Assembly: GCA_030538315.1 (NCBI GenBank)
Contig: JAUNUF010000002.1
Span: 1-64,000, forward strand
Length of the DNA: 64,000 nt
Reading direction: 5' to 3'
From: Propionibacteriaceae bacterium
Lineage (GTDB): Bacteria > Actinomycetota > Actinomycetes > Propionibacteriales > Propionibacteriaceae
The notes under the pieces are model-generated. The model was not told the DNA's origin. It worked only from the letters and a program-made list of their open reading frames with translations, and made no database searches. The position numbers were made by a program, and so were the translations under genes. This document shows, one piece after another, positions 37,042-45,975 of this stretch; the first letter of the stretch is position 1, and every line of letters starts with the position of its first letter.

Positions 37042-37533
37042 ATGAGCGAACCCACCCGAGAAGATCTCGCCGCGGTAGAGCTGCAGCTGGGCCGCGAGCC
37101 GCGCGGTGTCGTCGAGATCGCCTGGCGCTGCCCCTGCGGCAAGCCCGGCGTGGTCAAGACGGAGCCGCGCCTGCCCAACGGCACGCCGTTCCCCACCACC
37201 TACTACCTGACCTGCCCCCGCGCCACGTCGGCCACGTCCACGTTGGAGGCCTCCGGCCTGATGGCGGAGATGACGGAGCGGCTCAAAACCGACGACGAGC
37301 TCGCCGCCGCCTACCAGCGCGCCCACGAATCCTACCTGGCAGATCGCGAGGAACTGGGCCACGTCGAGGAGATCGACGGCATCACCGCCGGCGGCATGCC
37401 CACCCGCGTCAAGTGCCTGCACGTGCTCGTGGGCCACGCGCTGGCCAAGGGCCCCGGGGTCAACCCGCTCGGCGACGAGGCCGTGGAACTGCTCGGCGAG
37501 TTCTGGCAGACCCCCTGCCTGGAGGCTGAATGA
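37042..37533 (+). CDS. DUF501 domain protein
   Basis: 163 residues of the DUF501 family, conserved between divIC and ppx in actinobacteria. Visible features are QLGREPRGVVEIAWRCPCG with a CxC pair, PFPTTYYLTCP, and MPTRVKCLHVLVGHALAKGP with Cys and two His that could bind a metal. No biochemical role is established that I can name. It starts 2 nt after the divIC-like stop and overlaps ppx by 4 nt. Confidence 0.88.
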   Translation: MSEPTREDLAAVELQLGREPRGVVEIAWRCPCGKPGVVKTEPRLPNGTPFPTTYYLTCPRATSATSTLEASGLMAEMTERLKTDDELAAAYQRAHESYLADREELGHVEEIDGITAGGMPTRVKCLHVLVGHALAKGPGVNPLGDEAVELLGEFWQTPCLEAE

Positions 37534-38444
37534 GCACCGTCGCAGCCGTTGATTGCGGCACCAACTCCATCCGCCTGCTGATCCTGCGGCAGGAGGCCGA
37601 CGGCGGGCTCACCGAACTCGCCCGCGAGGTGCGGCTCGCCAAGCTTGGCCAAGGGGTCGACGCCACCGGCGAGTTCCACCCTGATGCGCTGGCACGAGCC
37701 AACGCCGTGTTCGAGGATTTCGCTGCGCTCATCGCTCAGCAGGGAGTGGACCGGATTCGCTTCGTGGCAACCTCCGCCGCGCGGGACGTCTCCAACCGGG
37801 CGGAGTTCGAGGCCAACGTGCGCGCGCGGCTGGGAGTTGACGTGGATGTGATCCCCGGCTCCGAGGAGGCCAGGCTCTCCACGCTGGGCGTGCTGAGCGG
37901 CGTCGACGTCGATACTCCAGCGCTGGTCTTCGACATCGGCGGCGGCTCCACCGAACTGATCGTGGTGGGGGAGGGCGAGCACGTGCTCTCGTCCATCAGC
38001 CTCAACATCGGCGCGGTGCGCATCAACGAGCGCTTCCTGCCGGGCGACCCGCCGTCGGAGGACGACGTGGCCCGGGCCCGCGCCTACATCGGCAAGCAGC
38101 TCGACGGCGCGGGGATCGACTTCGCGGGGCTGGCCAGCGCGGTGGGGGTCGCTGGTACCGTCACGAGCTTCGCCGCTGCGGTGCTGGGTATCCAGGAGTA
38201 CACCCGCGAGGCCATTCACGAAACGGTCCTGACTCGGGGCAACATCACCGAGACCTTGGAGCGGTGGCTCACCCAACCGTCGGCCGTCACCGCTCAAGAG
38301 CCGTGCATGCATCCGCTGCGCGCCGCAGTGATTGGCGCTGGTGGCCTCATCCTCGACGAGATCTCCCGGCGGGTGCCCGGCGGCGAGGTGCTGGTGAGCG
38401 AAACGGACATCCTCGACGGGATCGCGCTGGGGCTGCTGCCGTGA
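37530..38444 (+). CDS. ppx: Exopolyphosphatase / pppGpp phosphohydrolase family protein
   Basis: A 304-residue ASKHA-fold phosphatase. The phosphate-1 loop is DCGTNSIRLLI at the N-terminus and the phosphate-2 loop is VFDIGGGSTELIVVG, with the catalytic Glu in the region of VRFVATSAARD. It corresponds to the short actinobacterial Ppx lacking the C-terminal HD-like part, and should act on polyphosphate or pppGpp. Overlaps DUF501 at its start and the next gene at its stop (GTGA). Confidence 0.92.
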   Translation: MSTVAAVDCGTNSIRLLILRQEADGGLTELAREVRLAKLGQGVDATGEFHPDALARANAVFEDFAALIAQQGVDRIRFVATSAARDVSNRAEFEANVRARLGVDVDVIPGSEEARLSTLGVLSGVDVDTPALVFDIGGGSTELIVVGEGEHVLSSISLNIGAVRINERFLPGDPPSEDDVARARAYIGKQLDGAGIDFAGLASAVGVAGTVTSFAAAVLGIQEYTREAIHETVLTRGNITETLERWLTQPSAVTAQEPCMHPLRAAVIGAGGLILDEISRRVPGGEVLVSETDILDGIALGLLP

Positions 38445-39448
38445 TGATGCCCTCGCTTCCGCTGGTGCAGGCCCCCATGGCCGGCGTTCAGGGGAGCGCA
38501 CTGGCGCTGGCGGTCAGTGGCGCAGGGGCGCTGGGGTCGCTTCCTGCGGCCATGCTCAGCGACGAGGCGCTCACGGCAGAGCTGAGCGTGCTTGCGGCGT
38601 CAGAGCTGCCGTACAACGTCAATTTCTTCGCGCACCAGATGCCAGCGCCGGATCCGGCCGCGGATGACGCCTGGGTGGCCGCGCTGGCGCCCTATCGGGC
38701 GGAGTTCGGGGTGGCGGAGACGGGCAGCACCGCCTCGCGCCGGCCGTTCGACGAAGGCGTCTGTGGTCTGGTGGAACCGTTCGCCCCGCCCATCGTCAGC
38801 TTCCACTTTGGGCTGCCGGACGAGGCGTTGCTGCGCCGGGTGAAGGCTTGGGGTGCGGTGGTCATGAGCACCGCCACCACCGTTGATGAAGCCCGGTGGC
38901 TGGTGGCCCACGGCGCTGATGTGGTGATCGCCCAGGGCTGGGAGGCGGGCGGGCACCGCGGGCACTTCCTGTCGATGGATCCTTCGTTGCACCGGCCCAC
39001 GCTGGAGTTGGTGCGGGCGGTCAAGGCCGCCGTCGACGCACCGGTGGTGGCGGCTGGCGGCATCACCACCGCCGAGCACGTCCGGGCCGCGCTGGATGCG
39101 GGCGCGTTGTCCGTTCAGGTGGGGACTGCGTTCCTGCTGGCCGACGAGGCGACCACCTCGCCCTTCCACAGGGAGGCGCTGCTGCAACCGCACGAGACGG
39201 TGGTGACAACGGCGATGACCGGCCGGCCAGCGCGCGGGATTCCCAACCGGCTGATCAATGATCTGGGCGCCTTCCCCGAGGCCGTGCCGCCGTTCCCGCG
39301 GGCCGCCGGCGCCATCGCCCCGCTCAAGGTCGCGGCAGAGGCACGGGGCCGCGCGGATTTCACCTCCATGTGGTGCGGAACGAGCACCGAAGGGTTGCGC
39401 GCGGCCCCGGCCGCCGAGATCGTGGCTGAGCTCACTCCTCGGCGGTGA
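38441..39448 (+). CDS. Nitronate monooxygenase family protein
   Basis: About 335 residues, an FMN TIM-barrel enzyme of the 2-nitropropane dioxygenase class. LPLVQAPMAGVQGSALALAV, then GADVVIAQGWEAGGHRGHFL (catalytic His region), VVAAGGITTAEHVRAALDAG and VQVGTAFLLADEA with the FMN phosphate-binding part. It would oxidise toxic alkyl nitronates such as propionate-3-nitronate. The GTG at 38441 overlaps ppx; ATG at 38444 is almost equivalent. It converges with the flotillin gene with a 17-nt overlap. Confidence 0.88.
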   Translation: MMMPSLPLVQAPMAGVQGSALALAVSGAGALGSLPAAMLSDEALTAELSVLAASELPYNVNFFAHQMPAPDPAADDAWVAALAPYRAEFGVAETGSTASRRPFDEGVCGLVEPFAPPIVSFHFGLPDEALLRRVKAWGAVVMSTATTVDEARWLVAHGADVVIAQGWEAGGHRGHFLSMDPSLHRPTLELVRAVKAAVDAPVVAAGGITTAEHVRAALDAGALSVQVGTAFLLADEATTSPFHREALLQPHETVVTTAMTGRPARGIPNRLINDLGAFPEAVPPFPRAAGAIAPLKVAAEARGRADFTSMWCGTSTEGLRAAPAAEIVAELTPRR

Positions 39449-40943
39449 TGTCCTTCAGCGGCTCCGGCTTCTTGGCACCCACCTTGTCGAGGATGGCCGT
39501 CAGATCGTAGCCCGTGGTGTCCTTCACCAACTGCAGGGTCTGCATCAGGTTGTCGGTCACCTGGCGGGGCAGCGTCGAGGCGCCATCGGTGGAGACCACC
39601 GTCAGCTTGTCGATGTTGCCCATGGGTGCAGCCACCTTCTCCGCCATCTGCGGCAGCACCTCGATGAGCATCTGCAGCACGGCGGCGTCGTTGTAGTGCG
39701 CGAATGCCTCCGCGCGCTTGTCCATGGCCTCCGCCTCGGCCTGGCCGACGGCGAGCACCGCGGCGGCCTTCGCCTCGCCCTCGGCCCGAACGGCCTCAGC
39801 CTCAGCGATACGACGGGCCTTCTCGGCCTCACCGCGGCGGGCACCCTCGATGGCCTCAGCCTCAGCGAGCGCGGAGCGGCGAGACTTCTCGCCCACGCCG
39901 GTGAGCCGATCTCGCTCTGCCTGGGCCTCAGCATCCGCGATGGACGCAGCCTTGCGGGCCTCCGCCTCGAAGATCGCCGCGTTGCGGAGCGCCTCTGCTT
40001 CGGTCTCGACGCGGTACCGCTCGGCATCCGCCGGGCGGCGCACCTCGGTGTCCAGCTCGCGTTCCTTCAGAGCCGCCTTGGCCACGGCCACCTTCTCCTG
40101 CTCCTGCAGGATCGCCTGGTCCCGGTCCGCCTGCGCGAGGGGGCCAGCCGACGCCGCGGTGGCGCGGGCCGCGTCGGTCTCAGACTGGATCTCCGCTTCC
40201 TTGAGCACCAGCGCACGCTGGGCGATGGCGATCTCCTGCTCGGCGGCGATGCGCGCCTGCTCTGCCTCGCGGCGGGCCTCGGCCTCGGCGACGGCGGCCA
40301 TCCGGCCCACCTTCGCGGATTCGGGGCGGCCAAGATCAGACAGGTAGGTGCCGTCGTCTGAGATGTCCTGGATCTGGAAGGTGTCCAGCACCAGGCCCTG
40401 GCCGGTGAGCGAGGATTCGGATTCGTCCGTGACCCGCTGCGCGAACGCTGCGCGGTCACGAATGATCTGCTCCACCGTCAGCGAGCCCACGATGGAACGC
40501 AGCGAGCCGGCAAGCGTCTCCTGTGTGAACGTCTCAATCTCGTCCTGTTGGCCGAGGAAGCGCTGTGCCGCGGCGCGGATGGAATCGTCGTTGCCGCCCA
40601 CCTTGACGATGGCCACGCCCTCGAGGTTGAGCTTGATGCCCTGCCCGGAGACGGCGTTGCGGATGGTCACCATGATGCGGCGTGAGGAGAGATCCAGCAC
40701 GTGCAGCTTCTGGATGAACGGGATGACGAACACGCCACCACCCATGACCACCTTCTGCCCGCTGAGATCAGTGGAGACCAGCCCGGTTTCGGGGTTGCGC
40801 ACCTCCTTGCCCTTGCGGCCGGTGATGATGAACGCCTCGTTGGGCTTGGCCACCTTGTAGCGGCTGGCGATGAGCAGGCCCACGAGGACCAGCAGGACCA
40901 ACAGGCCCAGGATCGCGATCAAGACGGGGCTGATGTTTGGCAT
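39432..40943 (-). CDS. Flotillin-like SPFH domain protein
   Basis: A 503-residue membrane-microdomain scaffold. One N-terminal hairpin helix (VLIAILGLLVLLVLVGLLIA), the SPFH domain (KEVRNPETGLVSTDLSGQKV, GGGVFVIPFIQKLHVLDL), a long Ala/Glu coiled coil with repeated EAEAxR patterns, and a C-terminal GYDLTAILDKVG-like end. Homologous to Bacillus FloT (YuaG). It is 30 nt downstream of an NfeD-like gene, the usual partner. GAAAGG precedes the ATG. Confidence 0.93.
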   Translation of the reverse strand: MPNISPVLIAILGLLVLLVLVGLLIASRYKVAKPNEAFIITGRKGKEVRNPETGLVSTDLSGQKVVMGGGVFVIPFIQKLHVLDLSSRRIMVTIRNAVSGQGIKLNLEGVAIVKVGGNDDSIRAAAQRFLGQQDEIETFTQETLAGSLRSIVGSLTVEQIIRDRAAFAQRVTDESESSLTGQGLVLDTFQIQDISDDGTYLSDLGRPESAKVGRMAAVAEAEARREAEQARIAAEQEIAIAQRALVLKEAEIQSETDAARATAASAGPLAQADRDQAILQEQEKVAVAKAALKERELDTEVRRPADAERYRVETEAEALRNAAIFEAEARKAASIADAEAQAERDRLTGVGEKSRRSALAEAEAIEGARRGEAEKARRIAEAEAVRAEGEAKAAAVLAVGQAEAEAMDKRAEAFAHYNDAAVLQMLIEVLPQMAEKVAAPMGNIDKLTVVSTDGASTLPRQVTDNLMQTLQLVKDTTGYDLTAILDKVGAKKPEPLKDITAEE

Positions 40944-40973
40944 GAGGGCCTTTCAGTTAGGTCTGGCAGGGAA

Positions 40974-41489
40974 TCAGGGGGAGAGTTCGCCGGAGGCCAC
41001 GGGGGTGACCTCAACAGCGGTGGGGGAGAGGATGGCGGACACCCACACCTCATCACCGGAGGCGACGGGGGCCTGGGCCTTGGCGGCGATCTTGCGCACG
41101 TGCCCGCCCACCGAGATCGAGATCTCGCCGTACCCGCCCTCCGGGATGGCCGTGATGACCCGGCCGGAGTGGCCGATCATCGCATCAGACCTAAAGCTGG
41201 CTGCATCCTCGCTGCGCTTCAAGGCCTTGGTGAGACGCACGGCGCCCCAGGCGGCGAGCGCGCCCACGATCAGGCCCATGACGACGGCGACCACCATGTT
41301 GTCGACGAGCGCCAACCCCAGCGCACCCCCAAACCCGAACGCCCCGATGAAGGCGGAGAGGGAGGAGATGGAGAAGAGGTCGTTGTCGAGGAAATCGAGA
41401 TCCAGCACGCCGTCGAGCACGTCACCGACGATCAGGGAAACAACCACCAACACGATGCCAACCGCTCCGATGATCAGAAACGCGGTCAA
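40974..41489 (-). CDS. NfeD/YuaF-like membrane protein
   Basis: 171 residues with a hydrophobic N-terminus (LIIGAVGIVLVVVSLIVGDV), two further helices (NMVVAVVMGLIVGALAAWGA), and a C-terminal beta domain (MIGHSGRVITAIPEGGYGEI) like the OB fold of short NfeD proteins. These pair with flotillins in lipid-raft-like domains. The start codon is TTG at 41489, supported by GGAAGG 7 nt upstream. It is first in the two-gene operon with the flotillin. Confidence 0.82.
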   Translation of the reverse strand: MTAFLIIGAVGIVLVVVSLIVGDVLDGVLDLDFLDNDLFSISSLSAFIGAFGFGGALGLALVDNMVVAVVMGLIVGALAAWGAVRLTKALKRSEDAASFRSDAMIGHSGRVITAIPEGGYGEISISVGGHVRKIAAKAQAPVASGDEVWVSAILSPTAVEVTPVASGELSP

Positions 41490-41581
41490 TGCGGCACCTT
41501 CCTTTGTGGTGTCTCCAGTTTACCGGGGCGCCAAAGCACCCGGCATCAGACCATGGTCCGGTTCACTACACTCGCCCTGAG

Positions 41582-41655
41582 GCCCTCGTAGCCCAATTGG
41601 CAGAGGCAGGCGGCTTAAACCCGCCCAAGTACGGGTTCGAATCCCGTCGGGGGCA
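41582..41655 (+). tRNA. tRNA with UAA anticodon (Leu), class I architecture
   Basis: Acceptor GCCCTCG (41582-41588) pairs with CGGGGGC (41648-41654), discriminator A. The anticodon arm is GGCGG-CTTAAAC-CCGCC (41609-41625) with anticodon TAA at 41616-41618. The T arm is ACGGG-TTCGAAT-CCCGT (41631-41647) and the variable loop is only 5 nt (41626-41630). A TACACT box at 41567-41572 is the likely -10. It decodes UUA, rare in such a GC-rich genome. Bacterial tRNA-Leu normally has a long variable arm; this one does not. CCA is not encoded. Confidence 0.82.
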
Positions 41656-41663
41656 CTTCGTTG

Positions 41664-43118
41664 CTACTCGCGCGGCTCGGTGCCCGGTTCCGGGGCGGCC
41701 GGCACGTCGACCTCCAAGTCAGCGGGGTCCACGGCATCGGCCAGCAGGGTGACGACCTCGCCGTACTTCGGCGCCACGGCCACCCAGCCCAACTCGTCGG
41801 AGATCCGGTTGGCGAACAGCTCCGCGACGTGCGGCTCGCCGTGCGTCACGAACACCTCTTCGGGTTCCTTGTCCAGATCCTTCAGCCAATCCATGAGATC
41901 CGAGGCGTCGCCGTGCACGGAGAACTCCCGGTCGCGCACGATCTCAGCGCGCACCCGCACGTAGCGACCGTTGATCTTGACCTGCCGCGCGCCCTCCTCC
42001 AGCGCCCGGCCGCGGGTGCCTTCAGCCTGGAAGCCGGTGAGGACGACGGTGTTGCGCGCGTCCGGCAGCAGCCGCTGCAGGTGGTAGAGCACCCGGCCGC
42101 CCTCGGCCATGCCGGAGCTGGAGATGATGATCATGGGATCCGTGCGCTTGTTGAGTGCCTTGGATTCGCGGCTCTTGCGGGTGGCCGTGAGATTGAGATC
42201 AGTGAAATCCGCCACAGTGATGTCGTCGCGCAGCTCGCCCAGTGATTCGTCGGCGTACACCGCCATCGCGGCCAGCGACATGGGCCCGTCGACGATCACC
42301 GGCACGTCCGGGATCCGACCCTCGCGCTTCATCTGCACCAGCGCGTGCAACACGGTCTCCGTGCGGTCGATCGCGAAGGCCGGCACCACCACCTGGCCGC
42401 CCCGCTCGACCGTGCGACGGATGGCCGCGGCAAAGTCTTGGTGCGGCACGTCCGGCTCGGGGTGCTCGCGGTCGCCGTAGGTGGATTCGATCAGCACCAC
42501 ATCTGCACCCGGAGGCGTCTCGCGATCCTTCAGGATGGGGTGGTCGTGGCGGCCCAGGTCACCCGAGAACAGCACCGAGCGGTCACCGAAGCGCACGTGC
42601 ACCGAGGCCGAACCCAGGATGTGGGCCGAACGCACCCAGCGAGCCGTGATGCCGTCGATGTCGATGTCCGTGTTCCACTCGACGGCGCGGAACAGCGGCA
42701 GCGTGGCCTCTACGTCGTCGGTGGTGTAGATGGCCTCGGGGTTCTCATGCTTGGACCAGCCGCCGCGCACCGCGTCGTTGACCGACTGCTCCTGCAGCTT
42801 GCCCGAATCCCGCAGCACGATCTCGGCCAGCCGAATGGAGGCCTCCGTCGCCCAGATGGGCCCGCGGAAGCCGTGCTTGACCAGCGCTGGCAGGTACGCG
42901 ACGTGATCCGTGTGCGCGTGGCTGAGGATGACGTCGGAGATGGTGGCCGGGTCGACGGGGAACTCGTCGCGGTTCTTCAGCCGCCATTCCTTCTCGCCCT
43001 GGAACATGCCAGCGTCGACGAGGACGCGCCGGTCATCCAGCGTCATGAGGTACTTGGAGCCGGTCACGGTGCCTGCCGCGCCGAGGAACGTCAAGGTGGC
43101 CTTCTGAGGAGTGCTCAT
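41664..43118 (-). CDS. Metallo-beta-lactamase / beta-CASP ribonuclease-like protein
   Basis: About 484 residues. FLGAAGTVTGSKYLM opens the fold, the zinc motif is LSHAHTDHVAYLP, followed by SAHILGSASVHVRFG, GDLG and the beta-CASP inserts (IIISSSGMAEGGRVLYHL), ending with the C-motif VFVTHGEP. It belongs to the YSH1/TTHA0252-type mRNA-processing nuclease family (COG1236), with a C-terminal extension. The ATG at 43118 gives STPQKATLTF; an ATG at 43130 is possible. It converges with the UAA tRNA gene only 9 nt away. Confidence 0.88.
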   Translation of the reverse strand: MSTPQKATLTFLGAAGTVTGSKYLMTLDDRRVLVDAGMFQGEKEWRLKNRDEFPVDPATISDVILSHAHTDHVAYLPALVKHGFRGPIWATEASIRLAEIVLRDSGKLQEQSVNDAVRGGWSKHENPEAIYTTDDVEATLPLFRAVEWNTDIDIDGITARWVRSAHILGSASVHVRFGDRSVLFSGDLGRHDHPILKDRETPPGADVVLIESTYGDREHPEPDVPHQDFAAAIRRTVERGGQVVVPAFAIDRTETVLHALVQMKREGRIPDVPVIVDGPMSLAAMAVYADESLGELRDDITVADFTDLNLTATRKSRESKALNKRTDPMIIISSSGMAEGGRVLYHLQRLLPDARNTVVLTGFQAEGTRGRALEEGARQVKINGRYVRVRAEIVRDREFSVHGDASDLMDWLKDLDKEPEEVFVTHGEPHVAELFANRISDELGWVAVAPKYGEVVTLLADAVDPADLEVDVPAAPEPGTEPRE

Positions 43119-43202
43119 GCATCGATGGTGGCACGGGAGTGGCCCGCGGGGAAGGAAAACCCCGGCTCCGGGCCAGTTCAGGGTGTGACGCACAGGAAAT
43201 TG

Positions 43203-43222
43203 ATAGGTACGGCACGTACTAT
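43203..43222. promoter_or_regulatory. Inverted repeat upstream of the Bax-inhibitor-like gene
   Basis: ATAGGTAC and GTACTAT flank GGCAC; apart from one extra G the halves are complementary. It sits about 50 bp before the ATG, in the region where a promoter is expected, so it may be an operator. No matching regulator was identified. Confidence 0.35.
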
Positions 43223-43270
43223 TGAGCGCGACGGCTCCGCAGGGGGCCTTGACTCAGAAAGAGAAATCAC

Positions 43271-44146
43271 ATGGCAAACCCGATCATCGGCAAGCCGGAC
43301 GCGTTTACCAAGCACGGCACGCAGCAGCGCGGTTACACCGGCTACGGCGGCCCTCAGGGCTACGCGCCTCCGCAGGCAGATCAGTTCAACCAGCACGCTC
43401 AGTACCAGCAGTACACGCAGCCGCAGTTCGATCAGTACACGCAGCAGGCCCCGGCGGCCGGCGGCGTGATGACGCTCGACGACGTGCTCGCCAAGACCGC
43501 CATCACGCTGGGCGTCGTGACCGTCACCGCGATCGCCGTGTTCCTCGGCTTCTCCAACGGCCTCCTGCCGATGACGCTGCTGACCCCCGCCGTGATCGTC
43601 TCGGCGCTCGTGGGTCTGGTCACCGTCTTCCTCGTGGCTGGCCGCCGCAAGCTCCCGGTGGGCGGCGTGCTGTTCTACGCCGCCGTCGAGGGCATCTTCG
43701 TGGGTGCGTTCTCCACGCTGTTCGAGTTCATGTACCCGGGCATCGTCACCGCTGCGGTCCTTGCCACGTTCGTCACGGCGGGCGTCACCTTGGCCGCGTA
43801 CAAGTTCTTCAACATCCGCGTCACCCCCAAGTTCCGCAAGATGGTGTTCATCGGCACCGCGGCCATGGCCGGCGTGCTGCTGATCAACTTCGTGCTCTCC
43901 CTCATCGGCATCAGCACCCCCCTCCGTGAGGTGGGCGGTGGCGCTGGCTGGATCTCGATTGGCGTGTCGATCCTCGCCGTCGTCCTGGCAGTGCTCAACC
44001 TGGTGACGGATTTCGACTCTGTGGAGCGCGGCATCGCCGCCAAGGCACCCGCTCAGGAATCCTGGCGCGCAGCGCTCGGCATCACCGTCACCATGGTGTG
44101 GCTGTACGTCGAGATCCTGCGGATCCTCAGCTACTTCAGAGACTGA
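43271..44146 (+). CDS. Bax inhibitor-1/YccA-like membrane protein
   Basis: 291 residues. A Gln/Tyr-rich cytosolic N-terminus (GYAPPQADQFNQHAQYQQYT) precedes seven hydrophobic segments, with EGIFVGAFSTLFEF and ending in LGITVTMVWLYVEILRILSY, the conserved end of the BI-1/YccA family. Members are calcium or proton leak channels or modulators of membrane proteases. AAAGAGAAA precedes the ATG. The 3' end overlaps the convergent Nudix gene by 16 nt. Confidence 0.88.
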   Translation: MANPIIGKPDAFTKHGTQQRGYTGYGGPQGYAPPQADQFNQHAQYQQYTQPQFDQYTQQAPAAGGVMTLDDVLAKTAITLGVVTVTAIAVFLGFSNGLLPMTLLTPAVIVSALVGLVTVFLVAGRRKLPVGGVLFYAAVEGIFVGAFSTLFEFMYPGIVTAAVLATFVTAGVTLAAYKFFNIRVTPKFRKMVFIGTAAMAGVLLINFVLSLIGISTPLREVGGGAGWISIGVSILAVVLAVLNLVTDFDSVERGIAAKAPAQESWRAALGITVTMVWLYVEILRILSYFRD

Positions 44147-44826
44147 CCAGTCATCAGCTTGCGGGCGTACTGACTCAGCAACGTCCGCGAGCTGTTGGTC
44201 CAATGCAACGAGCGCCACGTGCGCGTAGGCACCCAGCCGGCCTTCAAGGTTGATCCACCAACGTCGTGGACAACCGGGTCGCTGGGTGCTTTGCATATCG
44301 CCCCATAGACCACGCGCAGCGCGTGGAAATCCTCCAGGCGCCCGGCCATGGAGCGCCCCACCCAGTGCTCGGATTCGAGGCTCAGCACGCGGTCGATGAC
44401 CACCTCCTGGCCCGTCTCCTCGAACACCTCCCGCAACACGGCCTCCGACGGCGACTCGCCGCTGTGCAGGCCGCCACCCGGGAGCGACCACGTGCCGGGG
44501 GCGGGGGTCGCCGTCGAGTTGACGGTGCCGAGGATGCCGCGCTCGGAGATGACCAGCGCATACGCCCCAATCCGCTGGTATTGGGCGGGCGTTTCCGACG
44601 GCGAATTCACGTAGACGGTGTGCCGCTCGGGTGGGCGGTGATCCGCCTCGTGCACCTCACGCACCAGCCAGGTGAACACGATCTCGTCGTCCTGCATCGA
44701 GGCGGCCAGGGGGCGCAGCGGAACGTACCCGTGATCGAACATGGTCACGCGGGGATGCGCGCCGTGCTCCACCCGAAAGCTGGCCACGGGTGCCCTCAGG
44801 GGGCTGGTGACACCGATGACGCGCAT
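44131..44826 (-). CDS. Nudix hydrolase
   Basis: 231 residues. The Nudix box is present (GGGLHSGESPSEA then REVFEETG with the metal-binding Glu residues) in the middle of the protein. The N-terminal 80 residues (PRVTMFDHGYVPLRPLAASM) form an unrecognised extension. Nudix enzymes hydrolyse nucleoside diphosphates linked to another group; the substrate here is unknown. TAGACT 6 nt before the ATG marks a leaderless start. The C-terminus overlaps the Bax-inhibitor-like gene. Confidence 0.87.
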   Translation of the reverse strand: MRVIGVTSPLRAPVASFRVEHGAHPRVTMFDHGYVPLRPLAASMQDDEIVFTWLVREVHEADHRPPERHTVYVNSPSETPAQYQRIGAYALVISERGILGTVNSTATPAPGTWSLPGGGLHSGESPSEAVLREVFEETGQEVVIDRVLSLESEHWVGRSMAGRLEDFHALRVVYGAICKAPSDPVVHDVGGSTLKAGWVPTRTWRSLHWTNSSRTLLSQYARKLMTGQSLK

Positions 44827-44963
44827 TCGGCCAGTCTAGTAGGCCCATCTTTTCGGGTGAGGGAGGCCGCTCGGAGCACAACAATTCAGCCTCAGTGAGC
44901 CCCCAACGCTTGTCAGAGCGGGCCCGCCTGCGCTGAAATGGGGTTATTGTTTGGCTGATCTCA

Positions 44964-44982
44964 GCTCCGGGCCGTCCGGAGC
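44964..44982 (+). promoter_or_regulatory. Leader hairpin of the metalloprotease gene
   Basis: GCTCCGG (44964-44970), loop GCCGT, and CCGGAGC (44976-44982) form a perfect 7-bp hairpin about 24 nt before the ypfJ ATG. A TATTGT box lies upstream. It may affect mRNA stability or translation. Confidence 0.4.
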
Positions 44983-45006
44983 ACGGGGGTCTGCTGGAGG
45001 GTTTCC

Positions 45007-45915
45007 ATGGAATATCGCTCTGACGCTGATATCAGCGGTTCACGCGTTCGTCGCCGTACTGGTGGCGGAGGCATGGGTGGCGGCGGCCGCGGCCCCATCG
45101 CAGTGGGCGGTGGCATCGGCGGCCTGATCATCCTGGTTCTGATGCTGCTGTTTGGCGGCGGTGGCGGCTTGGGTGACATCCTCGGCGCGCCGCAGCAGGG
45201 CCAGCCCCAGCAGCAGGGCCAGCCGCAGGGCGGCGAGCTCAACTGCGAGACCGGCGCGGATATCGAGGCCAACCGTGACTGCCGCTACGCGGCCTACGAC
45301 GTGGCGCTCGAGAAGTACTGGAGCTCCGCCTTCAACGAAGGCTTCCGCCCCATCTCGGCGCTGAACCTGTTCGAGGGTCAGGTGGCAACCGCCTGCGGCA
45401 CCGGCTCCTCCCAGATGGGTCCGTTCTACTGCCCCGGTGACCAGGGCATCTTCATCGATGACGTCTTCATGGGCCGCCTGCTCGAGCAGCTGGGCACCAC
45501 CCGCAGCGACGCTGCCGAGCTCTACATCATCGGCCACGAGTACGGCCACCACATTTCGTACCTGACCGGTGACATGCAGAAGGCCCGCGCCGGCGGCAAC
45601 GATTCCGGCCCCCGCTCCGGCGCCGTGCGCCTCGAGCTCCAGGCTGACTGCTATGCCGGTGTGTTCTTCAAGAACACCATCGAGGATCCCGAGTCTCCCA
45701 TCGAGAAGGTGACCCAGGACGACCTCAACCGCATCGTCGACGCCGCGCGCGCCGTCGGTGATGATCACATCCAGCAGCAGCAGGGCGGCCGCGTGGTGCC
45801 CGAGAGCTGGACGCACGGCTCGTCGCGGATGCGCCAGTACTGGGTGGCCAAGGGTTTCCAGAGCGGTGATCCCAACACCTGTGACACCTTCAGCACCAAC
45901 GATCTGGGCGAGTAA
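45007..45915 (+). CDS. YpfJ-like neutral zinc metallopeptidase
   Basis: 302 residues. A Gly/Arg-rich cytosolic start, one membrane helix (GGLIILVLMLLFGGGGGLG), a Gln-rich linker, then the peptidase domain: TACGTGSSQMGPFYCPGDQ, IIGHEYGHHISYL with HExxH zinc ligands, and RLELQADCYAGVFF with the third ligand Glu. This matches the UPF0298/YpfJ family (PF04228). The active site faces outside. GGAGGG lies before the ATG. A hairpin terminator follows. Confidence 0.9.
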   Translation: MEYRSDADISGSRVRRRTGGGGMGGGGRGPIAVGGGIGGLIILVLMLLFGGGGGLGDILGAPQQGQPQQQGQPQGGELNCETGADIEANRDCRYAAYDVALEKYWSSAFNEGFRPISALNLFEGQVATACGTGSSQMGPFYCPGDQGIFIDDVFMGRLLEQLGTTRSDAAELYIIGHEYGHHISYLTGDMQKARAGGNDSGPRSGAVRLELQADCYAGVFFKNTIEDPESPIEKVTQDDLNRIVDAARAVGDDHIQQQQGGRVVPESWTHGSSRMRQYWVAKGFQSGDPNTCDTFSTNDLGE

Positions 45916-45925
45916 CGCCCGCCTT

Positions 45926-45963
45926 CGAAGCGCCGACCATCCTTCGGGGTGGCCGGCGCTTCG
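45926..45963. terminator. Bidirectional hairpin between ypfJ-like and lipoprotein genes
   Basis: CGAAGCGCCG (45926-45935) pairs with CGGCGCTTCG (45954-45963), and CCA with TGG inside, around CCTTCGGGG. It lies between convergent genes and can terminate both, though no T-run is present. Confidence 0.7.
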
Positions 45964-45975
45964 TCGTGAAGGCGG

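Noticed and set aside
41582..41655. Calling this tRNA a suppressor or a degraded class II gene
   Set aside because: All four arms are intact and the anticodon loop is normal, so a functional UAA tRNA is the simpler reading; only its class is odd.
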